Positions 27,984-35,398 are shown, numbered from the stretch's first letter. The stretch is 64,000 nucleotides of DNA from Asanoa sp. WMMD1127 (GCF_029626225.1 NZ_JARUBP010000001.1:62001-126000); one strand, 5' to 3'. Notes: generated from the sequence alone by a model not told the origin. Made by a program: numbers and translations.

Positions 27984-28621
27984 GGGTGCGTAAACCCCGT
28001 CTCGGACCTGACGACTGGACCGCCGCGGCATTGACCGCGATCGGCGAGCAGGGCCTGGCCGGCGTGGCTGTCGAACCGCTCGCCGCCCGGCTCGGCACCA
28101 CCAAGGGCAGCTTCTACTGGCACTTCCCCAACCGGGAGGCGCTGCTCGAAGCCGCCCTGCGCAGCTGGGACGAGACCTACACCGACGCGATCCTGCGCAC
28201 CGTCGACGCCGAGCCGGACCCCGTCGCGCGGCTGCAGGCGCTGTTCGTCGCCGTCACCGCCTCCGAGCGGGCGCCGGTCGAGGTGCACCTGCACGCCGCG
28301 GCCGACCACCCGGCGGTGGCGCCGGCGATGCGCCGGGCCGTGGCCCGGCGGACCGCCTACATCGCCGCGCAGCTGACCGCGCTCGGCTTCGACCAGGCCG
28401 AGGCCGACCGGCGGGCGCTGTTCGTCTACGCCACCTACGTCGGCCACATCCAGCTCGTGGTGCGGATCCCGGACGCGATTCCACAGGGTCCGGCCCGCGA
28501 CGCCTACCTGGCCACGATCCTGGCCGCCGTCCTCGGGCGGCCCACGGCCGCTCAGACCGGCACCGGCGCCTCCTCCGCGTCGGCAGACGCGCCCTCGAAC
28601 AACTCCGCGCTGTCGCCGTAG
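27980..28621 (+). CDS. TetR-family transcriptional regulator
   Basis: A 213-residue repressor. N-terminal HTH ~10-60: WTAAALTAIGEQGLAGVAVE, then LAARLGTTKGSFYWHFPNREALLEAAL, the classic TetR recognition helix region. The C-terminal ligand-binding part is helical. Divergent from the flavin monooxygenase and overlapping one of two matching operators, so a ligand-responsive switch for that enzyme is likely. ATG 27980 or GTG 27986 may start it. The last ~23 codons (AAQTGTGASSASADAPSNNS) are read antisense over the end of ssb for 70 bases and look unlike the rest. Confidence 0.9.
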   Translation: MGVRKPRLGPDDWTAAALTAIGEQGLAGVAVEPLAARLGTTKGSFYWHFPNREALLEAALRSWDETYTDAILRTVDAEPDPVARLQALFVAVTASERAPVEVHLHAAADHPAVAPAMRRAVARRTAYIAAQLTALGFDQAEADRRALFVYATYVGHIQLVVRIPDAIPQGPARDAYLATILAAVLGRPTAAQTGTGASSASADAPSNNSALSP

Positions 28622-29082
28622 CGGGCCGGCACCTCGCCGTCGGGCACCTCCTCGGTCGGCTCGCCCCGGGCCCGCAGACCGGCGTCGTCGTCCTCGATCT
28701 CGCTGGTCGCCCCGGCGGCCCGGAGGCGGACGAAGCGCGCCTTGCCCCGGGACAGGTCGTGGCCGACCGCGACCGCCTCCACCTCGTACGACGTGCGGTT
28801 GTTGCCCTCGCCGTCGGCCCAGTCGCGCGTGTAGAGCCGCCCCACCACGACGACCGGGTCACCGGTCATCACCGACGACGCGACCCCTTCCGCGAGCCGC
28901 CGCCAACACGTCACCCGTACGCGCAAGCTGTTGCCGTCGACCCACTGGTTGCTGTCGCGGTCGAAGCGGCGCGCCGTCGACGCGACCCGGAAGCTGGCCA
29001 CGAGCGTGTTGGTGTTGGTCGTGCGCCGCCATTCCGGCGCGGTCAGCACATTGCCGACCATGGTCACATAGGTATCGAACAT
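28552..29082 (-). CDS. ssb: Single-stranded DNA-binding protein
   Basis: A 176-residue OB-fold protein: TYVTMVGNVLTAPEWRRT opens it, then TLVASFRVASTARRFDRDSN, VDGNSLRVRVTCWRRLAEGV and DPVVVVGRLYTRDW. The tail is acidic (SEIEDDDAGLRARGEPTEE) but does not end in the DDDIPF-type tip of the essential replication SSB, so this is probably the second, non-housekeeping SSB (SsbB-like) seen in actinobacteria. Three ATGs stand in a row; GGAG at 6-base spacing favours the one at 29080-29082. A TGTGGATAA lies about 100 bp upstream at 29180-29188. Its end overlaps the TetR gene by 70 bases. Confidence 0.88.
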   Translation of the reverse strand: MFDTYVTMVGNVLTAPEWRRTTNTNTLVASFRVASTARRFDRDSNQWVDGNSLRVRVTCWRRLAEGVASSVMTGDPVVVVGRLYTRDWADGEGNNRTSYEVEAVAVGHDLSRGKARFVRLRAAGATSEIEDDDAGLRARGEPTEEVPDGEVPARYGDSAELFEGASADAEEAPVPV

Positions 29083-29254
29083 CATCATCTCCACAGAAAG
29101 GCGCGGAACAAAGGGCGAGTCGACTCGGAGCACCAGCCTGACGGCGGGGCGGGCGCGAAGCCACGGCGCGAAGCGCGCCTGTGGATAACCGGGAGCCTGT
29201 GGAAATCCCAACGACCCAGTTCGGATGTGCTACGGGAGCGGTAGCGTCTGGGTC

Positions 29255-30319
29255 GTGGCAGACGTGGAGATAGACGTACTCGGCAAGCCGTACGAACGCC
29301 GGGTCATCGACCTCGGGCACGACGACGAGGGACCGCTGGTCGCGACCCTGGTCAGCCGCCGCGCCGAGCGCCCGACGGGCCGCGCCGTCCTCTATTTGCA
29401 CGGCTTCGTCGACTACTTCTTCCAAACCCATCTCGCCGACTTCTACGTCGACCGCGGCTGGGACTTCCACGCCATCGACCTGCGCCGCTACGGCCGGAGC
29501 CTGCTGCCCCACCAGACGCCGAACTTCACCACGGACCTCAGCGAGTACTTCACCGAGCTCGACATCGCCGCCGAGCTGATCGGCGCCGAGACCCTGCTCG
29601 TCAACGGCCACTCGACCGGCGGACTGGTCGCGTCGCTCTGGGCGCACGCCCGACGTGACCGAAAAATGATCCATGGTCTTTTCTTGAACAGTCCGTTCTT
29701 CGAGTTCAACATGCCCTGGCTGATGCGCCGTCCGGTGCTCGCCGGCGTCGCCCGCCTCGGCCGCCGCCGCCCGCGCCGGGTCGTCCCCCGCGGCCTGGAG
29801 AGCCTCTACGGGCAGAGCCTGCACATCAACTACCGCGGCGAATGGGACTACAACCTGGCGTGGAAGCCGATCGAGGCGTTCCCGATCTACGCCGGCTGGA
29901 TCGGCGCGATCCGCTCCGCGCACCGCCAGCTCTGGTCCGGCCTCGACATCCCCGCGCCGGTGCTCGTCGCCTGTTCGACCCGCACGTTCCGCGGCGCGAA
30001 ATGGAACGAGAGCATCAACGTGGCGGACGCGGTGCTCGACGTCGAGCACATCGTCCGCTATGCCCCGCGCCTCGGCCAGCACGTCACCCTGGTCCGCGTC
30101 GACGGCGGCATCCACGACCTCACGCTCTCGGGCCCGCAGCCCAGAGAGCGCCTGTTCAGCGAGGTGGGGCGCTGGATCGACGCGTACGTGACTCCCAAGG
30201 ACGGGGGTCCCGCGGTGGCGGAGGTTCTCGACGAGGCGGCGGATAGTCGGAATAGTCCGGTTCTGGCCGCTGACGAGGCGGCTGCCAGCGGCGCTCAACC
30301 GGGTCCGGTGCCGAGCTGA
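29255..30319 (+). CDS. Alpha/beta-hydrolase (serine aminopeptidase/lysophospholipase-like)
   Basis: A 354-residue cytoplasmic hydrolase. Oxyanion region AVLYLHGFVDYFFQTHL, nucleophile elbow LLVNGHSTGGLVASLWAH (G-H-S-T-G, Ser), and a late His in VDGGIHDLTLSGP. A helical lid lies between (~155-235). It matches the serine-aminopeptidase S33/monoglyceride-lipase-like group; the substrate is probably a lipid ester. GTG 29255 is preferred over ATG 29225 since the sequence just before it looks like promoter (TACGGGAGCGGTAGCGTC). The last ~55 codons run antisense to the next gene over 164 bases. Confidence 0.82.
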   Translation: MADVEIDVLGKPYERRVIDLGHDDEGPLVATLVSRRAERPTGRAVLYLHGFVDYFFQTHLADFYVDRGWDFHAIDLRRYGRSLLPHQTPNFTTDLSEYFTELDIAAELIGAETLLVNGHSTGGLVASLWAHARRDRKMIHGLFLNSPFFEFNMPWLMRRPVLAGVARLGRRRPRRVVPRGLESLYGQSLHINYRGEWDYNLAWKPIEAFPIYAGWIGAIRSAHRQLWSGLDIPAPVLVACSTRTFRGAKWNESINVADAVLDVEHIVRYAPRLGQHVTLVRVDGGIHDLTLSGPQPRERLFSEVGRWIDAYVTPKDGGPAVAEVLDEAADSRNSPVLAADEAAASGAQPGPVPS

Positions 30320-30923
30320 CCGGCCGCGGCCCCGACCAGGCCGGATCACCGCGCCGGCCGGGCTCCGGCGGCCGCGGACCGGGCGGTGGACGGCGCCCCG
30401 GGGTCAACGGCAGCGGCTGCCACATCCCCCGCCGCCAGACCAGCAGCTCACGGCTGAGCGGATGGACGTCACCGGCCATGAACACCCGTTCGACCGCGCG
30501 CCGCGCCTTCGACAACCCCGGCGGCGACTCACTCCCGGTGATAATCACGACATCCCGGGCGGGCACCCCGACAACCAGTTCCCCGGGTACGCGCGGCGCC
30601 AGCTCGTCCCAGAACTCCTCCGCCAGCAGCACGCTCGACTCGAGCCCCTCGAACGAGAGCATGAGCGTCGGCGGCCGGCCGTGGATCTGGGCGCGGCGCA
30701 GGTTGTCGTAGAGGTGGTCGATGGCCAGCCGGCGCAGCGTACGCAGGTTGATGCCCAGTCGGTCGAGATCCGGCCAGCTGACCAACCTCTCACCGAACGG
30801 AGGACCGTAGGAGTAGGCGACGGCGATACGCTCCGTGAACTCGTCGAGCACGTGCCCCTCGTGGACCGACCGGTCGGCGGTCGACACCAGGAGCGGTAGA
30901 AAGCGGGTGCTCGTCACCTGCAC
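30156..30923 (-). CDS. DUF1444 (YtpQ-like) protein with Pro-rich tail
   Basis: A 255-residue protein. The conserved part (~1-165) is of the DUF1444 type: FLPLLVSTADRSVHEGHVLD, RLVSWPDLDRLGINLRTLRR, LMLSFEGLESSVLLAEEFWD and VVGVPARDVVIITGSESPPG. The C-terminal ~90 residues are Pro/Arg-rich and probably disordered. The GTG at 30921-30923 is preceded by TTAGG. Biochemical role of the family is unknown. Its tail overlaps the hydrolase gene tail-to-tail by 164 bases, so either one 3' end is a recent extension or mutual antisense control exists. Confidence 0.7.
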   Translation of the reverse strand: MQVTSTRFLPLLVSTADRSVHEGHVLDEFTERIAVAYSYGPPFGERLVSWPDLDRLGINLRTLRRLAIDHLYDNLRRAQIHGRPPTLMLSFEGLESSVLLAEEFWDELAPRVPGELVVGVPARDVVIITGSESPPGLSKARRAVERVFMAGDVHPLSRELLVWRRGMWQPLPLTPGRRPPPGPRPPEPGRRGDPAWSGPRPVSSAPDPVERRWQPPRQRPEPDYSDYPPPRREPPPPRDPRPWESRTRRSSAPPR

Positions 30924-31010
30924 GCGTGGAAACCTAATATGTGCAGGCGAGATCGTCACGCCCTGCCTGTCCGTCAATTTCCCGGACACAGCGCGCGACG
31001 ATCCAGCCCG

Positions 31011-31086
31011 GCGCTCGTAGCTCAGTGGATAGAGCAGGGGTCTTCTAAGCCCAGGGTCGCAGGTTCGAATCCTGCCGAGCGCACCA
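31011..31086 (+). tRNA. tRNA-Arg(TCT)
   Basis: Cloverleaf with acceptor GCGCTCG/CGAGCGC, D-arm GCTCAGTGGATAGAGC, loop CTTCTAA (anticodon TCT), T-arm GCAGGTTCGAATCCTGC, discriminator A and encoded CCA. It is a normal chromosomal-type gene at the edge of the array island and the only one of the group on the plus strand. The 152 bp after it (31087-31238) show no gene. Confidence 0.93.
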
Positions 31087-31238
31087 GCAGGACCTGACCT
31101 AGGTCTTGAACCAGCAGGCCAGGCGGTGGCCGGACACCACGAAGGGCCTGCGGCCGTCGCGCCGCAGTCGACATCATGGTCGGGCGCTGAAGCTGAAGAG
31201 GATCCGACCGCAACTGGTCGACGCACGTCGCGCTAGTC

Positions 31239-31967
31239 TCAGGCGCCCCGTCGAAGGTATGCGGCGGCGGCGAGTAGGCGGTCCGCGCTGTCTCCCAGCA
31301 AGCCGAGCCCAGTGTTACAGCGGGTGCACAACAAGCCCCGTACTCGCCCATCGTCGTGATCGTGATCAACATGGTAGTCATCGTCGAATCGGCGGTTGCA
31401 GATGGCGCAGCAACCTTGTTGCTCGCCAAGGAGGTCCAGTACTGCGTCGACCGTAAGCCCGTACAACCTCGCCCACTCGCGTGCTCGCTCTGCGGTACGA
31501 CATCGCCACGAGGGCCTTGTCGCGTGGACTCGTCGTTCCGTTCGCTTTCGGATCCGTACCGGACCGCAGGCGGCGCAGACCGCAGTCAGTTTGACTGTGT
31601 CGATCTCGCTCAAGTCGTGTCGTCGATTAAAGTTCGCCGCGAGTAGGACCGCCATGTCGGGATCGCTGTATCGACATGCTGGTTGACAGTACCGCTTGTT
31701 CGATGAGGGGTAGACCTCGAACGAGTTGCTACAGGTGGAGGCCTTACAGACCCGCGTCTCCTTGCCTCTTACCACGCGCCCGGCGCCTTGACCCGGGCGA
31801 CCGCCGGGAGAGCGGATGACAACTCCCATGTCGCGAAGTCGTTCGGCCATCGCGTGACCGGATCCGAGACCCGCCGCAACGGCCAAAGACGTCAGCGATT
31901 CGCCTGACCGATAACGCTTGGCGGCCTCGTCCATCGAGATTGAGGTCTTCGAACGAGGCCGCGCCAT
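31239..31967 (-). CDS. Endonuclease-VII-like HNH nuclease with N-terminal HTH-like part
   Basis: A 242-residue protein. The N-terminal ~50 residues look like a resolvase-type helix-turn-helix (DEAAKRYRSGESLTSLAVAA). A middle zone has paired Cys (RVCKASTCSNSFEVYPSSNKRYC). The C-terminus is a recombination endonuclease VII domain: GCCAICNRRFDD, YHVDHDHDDGRVRGLLC, TRCNTGLGLLGDS, with the catalytic His/Asp and zinc Cys. Base composition is visibly less GC-rich than neighbours, typical of mobile or phage-derived genes. It starts 10 bases after the Ro60 stop in the same direction, so it likely shares that transcript. Possible roles: cutting branched DNA or, from context, structured RNA; the latter is inference. 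Confidence 0.8.
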   Translation of the reverse strand: MARPRSKTSISMDEAAKRYRSGESLTSLAVAAGLGSGHAMAERLRDMGVVIRSPGGRPGQGAGRVVRGKETRVCKASTCSNSFEVYPSSNKRYCQPACRYSDPDMAVLLAANFNRRHDLSEIDTVKLTAVCAACGPVRIRKRTERRVHATRPSWRCRTAERAREWARLYGLTVDAVLDLLGEQQGCCAICNRRFDDDYHVDHDHDDGRVRGLLCTRCNTGLGLLGDSADRLLAAAAYLRRGA

Positions 31968-31977
31968 GCGAACGATT

Positions 31978-33558
31978 CTAGTTTTCGCCATCAATCCAAG
32001 GCCAGGCGCACCGCGTGCCTGCTTCGAGGAAACCAATCATCCGGAACGCCTGGTCGGTCAGGCCGCCGAAGGTGTGCCGGTTGGCCGAGCCCGACGGCGC
32101 GTGGCCCAGGCGGTAGCCCGCCAGGTTCCACGTGTACATCGGCACCGTGGCCGGCACCGCGCGATCGACCAGACCGCCGGCGTACGCCGCCTGCTCGTCG
32201 GTGACGACCACGACCCGGTCGTGGCGCGCGTAGTGGCTCCGTAGCGCGCCCGCCGTGTCCGTGCCCTCGCCGTAGAAGTAGCCGTCCGCCTGCCAGCGCT
32301 CGATCGCGCGCAGCAGCGACTCGCCGCGCTTGACCGGGAAGGCCTTCGACCCCCACGAGAACGACACCACGTCCGCCGACGCGCACCGCTGCGCGAGGGC
32401 GACGCCGAAGATCACCGCGGCGTCCCACCGCCGCAGCGTGCCGTCCTTGCTGAACGTCGCCTGCATCGAGCCGGACGTGTCGACCAACACGAGCGTACGG
32501 CCGGCCAGCTCCGGCACCGACGCCAGCGAGTGGCCGATCGCCTGCTCCAGGGCGTACGCCCAACGCAGCGACGGCGCCGCCCGGTAGGCCGACAGGAAGC
32601 GCATCGGCAGCTGCCGTGAGCGGGCGACCTCGGCCGGATCCGCGATCCGGGCCGCCACCCGCGCCGCCACCTCGTCCGGAACGCCGGCCTGGTCGAAGTT
32701 GCGCAGGTTCCGGATGAGGGCCATGTAACCCATGCCCGGCGCGAGCGCCGACCACAGCTCACCCTTGTCGAGACGGTCGCCGGCCAGCGACAGCGCGTCC
32801 TCCCACGTCATGCCCGCGGCACGCAGGCGCTCGGCGTCGAGCAGCGCCCGCGGGTCGGTGGCCGCGGCCCGGCGCAGCGCGGCGTTCGCCGCCACCATCG
32901 GCAGCGACTCGCGCACCACCTCGGCCCGCCCGTGCCGGCGCTCCAACGCCAACCGGAACAGGTCGCCCTGCCACGGTGCGGTCGGCGTCGGGTGCACCAG
33001 GTCGAGCACGTCGGCGAAGCGGAAACCCCTGCCGGCCGTGTCGTACTTCAGCAGGCCGTACTCCGTGTAGAGCGTGGCCAGCGCGTCGGCGACACCGCGC
33101 TTGACCGGCTTGGGGATCGCCCGGCCATGACGCGACATCCAGTACGCCAGCGCCTCACCCGGCTCGTCGGCGCGCCGCAGCACCGACGCGACCAGCTGCC
33201 GGCCGCCCGGCTTGCCGGCGTCGACCAGGGCGCGGGTCGCCTCGAGGGCACCGACCAGCGACGCGGAGCGCATGTTGGCGTCGCCGCGCAGCCAGCGGAG
33301 GAAACCGGCCGTCCAGGCCGGATCGGCGACGGCGACCTCGCGTACGAGCATGGCGAAACGGCTGTCCCGGTCGCCGGCGGACTCGTAGAACGTGTGCTCA
33401 CCGACCATGTTGGTCACGGCGAGCAGAAAGAGCTCGGACTTCTGGTCCCGGGCGTAGCCCGGCGCGCCCTCGAACGTCAGCCCGCTCGGCGTCGCCGCCG
33501 ACTTGACCGGGCTCGCGCCGGTAGCCGTACGCACCTTGAAACGGTTGAACTTGGCCAT
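31978..33558 (-). CDS. rsr: Ro60-like RNA-binding ring protein (TROVE + vWA)
   Basis: A 526-residue bacterial Ro60. Residues ~20-345 form the TROVE HEAT-repeat ring (NMVGEHTFYESAGDRDSRF, FLRWLRGDANMRSASLV, MGYMALIRNLRNFDQAGVP), which in known proteins encircles the 3' ends of misfolded small RNAs and binds Y RNA outside. The C-terminal vWA domain has the MIDAS motif LVDTSGSMQATF (~356-367) and VVVVTDEQAAY. It starts at ATG 33556-33558 behind GGGAG, only 30 bases after the 3' end of a tRNA-Met-like gene, in the same direction as the whole tRNA array, and is followed closely by an HNH nuclease. Context suggests quality control of array RNAs. Confidence 0.93.
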   Translation of the reverse strand: MAKFNRFKVRTATGASPVKSAATPSGLTFEGAPGYARDQKSELFLLAVTNMVGEHTFYESAGDRDSRFAMLVREVAVADPAWTAGFLRWLRGDANMRSASLVGALEATRALVDAGKPGGRQLVASVLRRADEPGEALAYWMSRHGRAIPKPVKRGVADALATLYTEYGLLKYDTAGRGFRFADVLDLVHPTPTAPWQGDLFRLALERRHGRAEVVRESLPMVAANAALRRAAATDPRALLDAERLRAAGMTWEDALSLAGDRLDKGELWSALAPGMGYMALIRNLRNFDQAGVPDEVAARVAARIADPAEVARSRQLPMRFLSAYRAAPSLRWAYALEQAIGHSLASVPELAGRTLVLVDTSGSMQATFSKDGTLRRWDAAVIFGVALAQRCASADVVSFSWGSKAFPVKRGESLLRAIERWQADGYFYGEGTDTAGALRSHYARHDRVVVVTDEQAAYAGGLVDRAVPATVPMYTWNLAGYRLGHAPSGSANRHTFGGLTDQAFRMIGFLEAGTRCAWPWIDGEN

Positions 33559-33588
33559 CCGAACGGCTCCCTTCCGCGCATCGCACCG

Positions 33589-33660
33589 TCGCAGGCCCCG
33601 GTGTCGAACCGGGCGAACCGCCGTTATGAGCAGCGGCCGGACAGCCAACGTCCGCCTGCG
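33589..33660 (-). tRNA. tRNA-Met(CAT)-like, atypical
   Basis: Acceptor CGCAGGC/GCCTGCG, anticodon stem CGCTG/CGGCG with loop CTCATAA (CAT), T-arm CCCGGTTCGACACCGGG. The D-region is unusual (either no bases 8-9 or a two-pair D-stem). No CCA. Last RNA gene before the Ro60 start. Confidence 0.65.
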
Positions 33661-33697
33661 AACTCCACAGTGGATGGCGAGGACGACGTACCCGACG

Positions 33698-33766
33698 TGG
33701 AGTGACGCGGTATCGAACCGCGCACGCGAAGCTTGCAAGGCAACGCTGTGCACCAGCACCCACCCC
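33698..33766 (-). tRNA. tRNA-Ala(TGC)-like, degenerate
   Basis: Acceptor GGGGTGG/TCACTCC with G-U pairs, D-stem GCTG/CAGC with a five-base loop, T-arm CGCGGTTCGATACCGCG. Loop CTTGCAA gives TGC, but the anticodon stem has two mismatches, and a one-base shift would read GCA (Cys). Possibly decayed or a tRNA mimic. Confidence 0.45.
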
Positions 33767-33843
33767 GTGGTTCTAATCGGCGTGCCCGAGATCAAGATCG
33801 GTCCGGCGATCGTTAGGTGCTCTACCGCTTGAGCTACACCGGC
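33767..33843 (-). ncRNA. tRNA 5'-half-like element (D-arm present, T-arm abnormal)
   Basis: The 5' part is canonical: GCCGGTG, TA, then D-arm GCTCAAGCGGTAGAGC. After that no matching acceptor strand is found; a hairpin ACCGA/TCGGG and a rearranged T-like stretch follow. It directly abuts the tRNA-Ala-like element. May be a broken tRNA or part of a Y-RNA-like transcript. Confidence 0.4.
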
Positions 33844-33845
33844 CA

Positions 33846-33917
33846 GGGCCGGCGACGGGACTCGAACCCGCAACCACCTGCTCCCAAAGCGAAGAACTCC
33901 GAACCTGCGCACCGGGC
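33846..33917 (-). tRNA. tRNA-Pro(TGG)-like, degenerate
   Basis: T-arm GCGGGTTCGAGTCCCGT is good and loop TTTGGGA gives TGG, as in the intact tRNA-Pro at 37401-37473. Acceptor pairing is 6 of 7 at best and the D-region does not fold normally, so function is doubtful. Confidence 0.4.
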
Positions 33918-33954
33918 ACTGCCGCCTGCCCGCGCCCTCCCCGAGATCAAGTCG

Positions 33955-34022
33955 TCGACGGCGTTAGCGGGCTTCGAAACCCGCCGACCTTTACAGGGTC
34001 GTCACCAGAGAAGTAGCCGTCG
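33955..34022 (-). ncRNA. tRNA-like element with GTA loop
   Basis: A 68-base minus-strand segment closed by a perfect 7-bp stem CGACGGC/GCCGTCG with TA after the 5' strand, a hairpin CGACC-CTGTAAA-GGTCG (loop reads GTA), and GCGGG-TTTCGAAG-CCCGC with an 8-base loop. No variable loop and no proper D-arm. It mimics a tRNA but breaks several rules; candidate decayed tRNA or Y-RNA-type mimic. Confidence 0.45.
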
Positions 34023-34050
34023 CCTGCGCACCGGGAAGGTGCCGCGGTCG

Positions 34051-34122
34051 TGCCCCCGGCTGGATTCGAACCAGCGACCTCGGCCTTCGGAGAGCCGCGC
34101 TCTTCCGCTGAGCTACAAGGGC
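34051..34122 (-). tRNA. tRNA-Arg(CCG)
   Basis: Acceptor GCCCTTG/CGGGGGC, TA, D-arm GCTCAGCGGAAGAGC, loop CTCCGAA (CCG), T-arm GCTGGTTCGAATCCAGC, discriminator A, no CCA. Confidence 0.85.
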
Positions 34123-34130
34123 AACGTGCG

Positions 34131-34214
34131 TGGGAGCGGAGGGATTCGAACCCCCTGAGCCATAGGGCAACTGGGTTACAGCCAGCCCCGCCTCTCCATC
34201 GGCGGCGCGCTCCC
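34131..34214 (-). tRNA. tRNA-Tyr(GTA)
   Basis: Acceptor GGGAGCG/CGCTCCC, loop CTGTAAC (GTA), a long variable arm as expected for bacterial tRNA-Tyr, T-arm GGGGGTTCGAATCCCTC, discriminator A. Only one base separates it from the CCA end of tRNA-His. Confidence 0.85.
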
Positions 34215-34215
34215 G

Positions 34216-34292
34216 TGGGGTGATCGCGGGGAGTCGAACCCACGCCCTCCGGATCCACAGTCCGGCGTGCACACCCGTACACCACGAACACC
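34216..34292 (-). tRNA. tRNA-His(GTG)
   Basis: Acceptor GTGTTCG/CGATCAC with one mismatch, a G at position -1 facing discriminator C (the histidine identity feature), stem CCGGA/TCCGG, loop CTGTGGA (GTG), encoded CCA. Confidence 0.88.
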
Positions 34293-34293
34293 G

Positions 34294-34365
34294 AGCCCGG
34301 ACCTGGGATCGAACCAGGGACCCCTGCCGTGTGAAGGCAGTGCTCTCCCGCTGAGCTACCCGGGC
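34294..34365 (-). tRNA. tRNA-Val(CAC)
   Basis: Acceptor GCCCGGG/TCCGGGC, D-arm GCTCAGCGGGAGAGC, stem CTGCC/GGCAG, loop TTCACAC (CAC), T-arm CCTGGTTCGATCCCAGG. One base from tRNA-His. Discriminator reads T, unusual. Confidence 0.88.
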
Positions 34366-34369
34366 GTCG

Positions 34370-34442
34370 CTTCCCCGGTTGGATTCGAACCAACGACGGC
34401 GCGATTAACAGTCGCGTGCTCTGCCAGCTGAGCTACGGGGAA
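34370..34442 (-). tRNA. tRNA-Asn(GTT)
   Basis: Acceptor TTCCCCG/CGGGGAA, D-arm GCTCAGCTGGCAGAGC, stem CGCGA/TCGCG, loop CTGTTAA (GTT), T-arm GTTGGTTCGAATCCAAC, discriminator G. Confidence 0.92.
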
Positions 34443-34443
34443 A

Positions 34444-34517
34444 TGGTCGCGCGTGCGGGACTCGAACCCACTTTGCTGGGATGAAAGCCCAGTGGCCTAC
34501 CCATGACCGAACGCGCG
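34444..34517 (-). tRNA. tRNA-Glu(TTC)
   Basis: Acceptor CGCGCGT/ACGCGCG, D-stem GGTC/GGCC, stem CTGGG/CCCAG, loop CTTTCAT (TTC), T-arm GTGGGTTCGAGTCCCGC, encoded CCA. One base from tRNA-Asn. Confidence 0.88.
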
Positions 34518-34524
34518 TACGGTG

Positions 34525-34597
34525 TGTTCCGGGAGGGCCTCGATCCCCCGACCTCCTGCGTGTCGAGCAGGCGCTCCACCAACTGAGCTACCGGAAC
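34525..34597 (-). tRNA. tRNA-Val(GAC) with C at position 33
   Basis: Acceptor GTTCCGG/CCGGAAC, D-arm GCTCAGTTGGTGGAGC, stem CCTGC/GCAGG, loop TCGACAC (GAC). Position 33 is C rather than the near-universal U, which may weaken function. Discriminator A, no CCA. Confidence 0.82.
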
Positions 34598-34669
34598 GTT
34601 GGTTCAACGCGTTGAGAACCAACGCATCATGTCCAATGTAGTCCGTTTCACTGCCGTAGGATCTACAGG

Positions 34670-35398
34670 GTGGCCGGTGCGATTGTGCAGTTGAGGTGCT
34701 CGAACTGCGACATCCAATTCTCGCGGCGGGCCAAAGTCTGGCGTCAGGCGGAGAAGCGCGGGCAGCGACTCCACTATTGCTCTATTGCTTGCGCCTCCGC
34801 CGCTAGACGGTGCCGACAAGTCGTGTCCGCCACCTGCGTCTGGTGTGGGGACGACTTCAAACGGCCGTCACACGGAAAGCGAGATCGAGCGCTGTTCTGT
34901 TCGCGGCGATGCGGAGCTCGCCACAAGTCAGCCAATCGGGTCGGGACTGGTCCAAGATGTCCAGAGTGCGGAAGCGCCAAGAGCTACGCCGGCAAGGTTT
35001 GCAGAAGCTGCCGGATCGACGCCCTCGCGAACCGGACCCTGGGCGAACTTCGCGCTACGCACGGCACCTTCGCATTCCACGCCAAGATCAGAGGACTCGC
35101 TCGCTCTGCCTACGAGGGCAGCCGCCAATGTGCGGCCTGCGGCTATGCCCTCCACGTCGACATCTGCCATGTCCGTGACATCGCAGATTTCCCGCCGTCC
35201 TCGACGCTGCGCGAAGTGAACCACCCATCGAATTTGGTAGCACTGGACAAGCGTTGCCATTGGGAGTTCGATCACGGCTTTCTCACTCGCCAGGGGAACG
35301 AGTGGGTGCCGGGTGATGAACCCCGTGTGGGACCACTCCACCACGCCCGCATCGCGCCCCCCAACTCGAGCGGACGACAATCGCGTTGTGTCCCGTGA
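34670..35398 (+). CDS. Zinc-finger HNH-type protein inserted in the tRNA array
   Basis: A 242-residue Cys-rich protein, opposite in direction to the tRNAs. Several CxxC modules come first (LRCSNCDIQFSRRAKVW, HYCSIACASAARRC, TCVWCGDDFKRP, LFCSRRCGARH, GPRCPECGSAK, VCRSCRID), then an HNH-like end: QCAACGYALHVDICHVRDI followed by NHPSNLVALDKRCHWEFDHG. Less GC-rich than the surroundings, and its last 10 bases run into the 3' end of tRNA-Lys, both signs of a mobile nuclease gene lodged in the array. GTG 34670 or GTG 34685 may be the start. The 72 bp before it (34598-34669) presumably hold its promoter. Confidence 0.7.
   Translation: MAGAIVQLRCSNCDIQFSRRAKVWRQAEKRGQRLHYCSIACASAARRCRQVVSATCVWCGDDFKRPSHGKRDRALFCSRRCGARHKSANRVGTGPRCPECGSAKSYAGKVCRSCRIDALANRTLGELRATHGTFAFHAKIRGLARSAYEGSRQCAACGYALHVDICHVRDIADFPPSSTLREVNHPSNLVALDKRCHWEFDHGFLTRQGNEWVPGDEPRVGPLHHARIAPPNSSGRQSRCVP

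Noticed and set aside
31011-31086. tRNA-Arg(TCT) as the attachment site of a mobile island holding the array
   Set aside because: No second copy of the tRNA 3' end was seen near 37.6-38 kb, and no integrase gene is present in the window, so the island idea has no att-site support.
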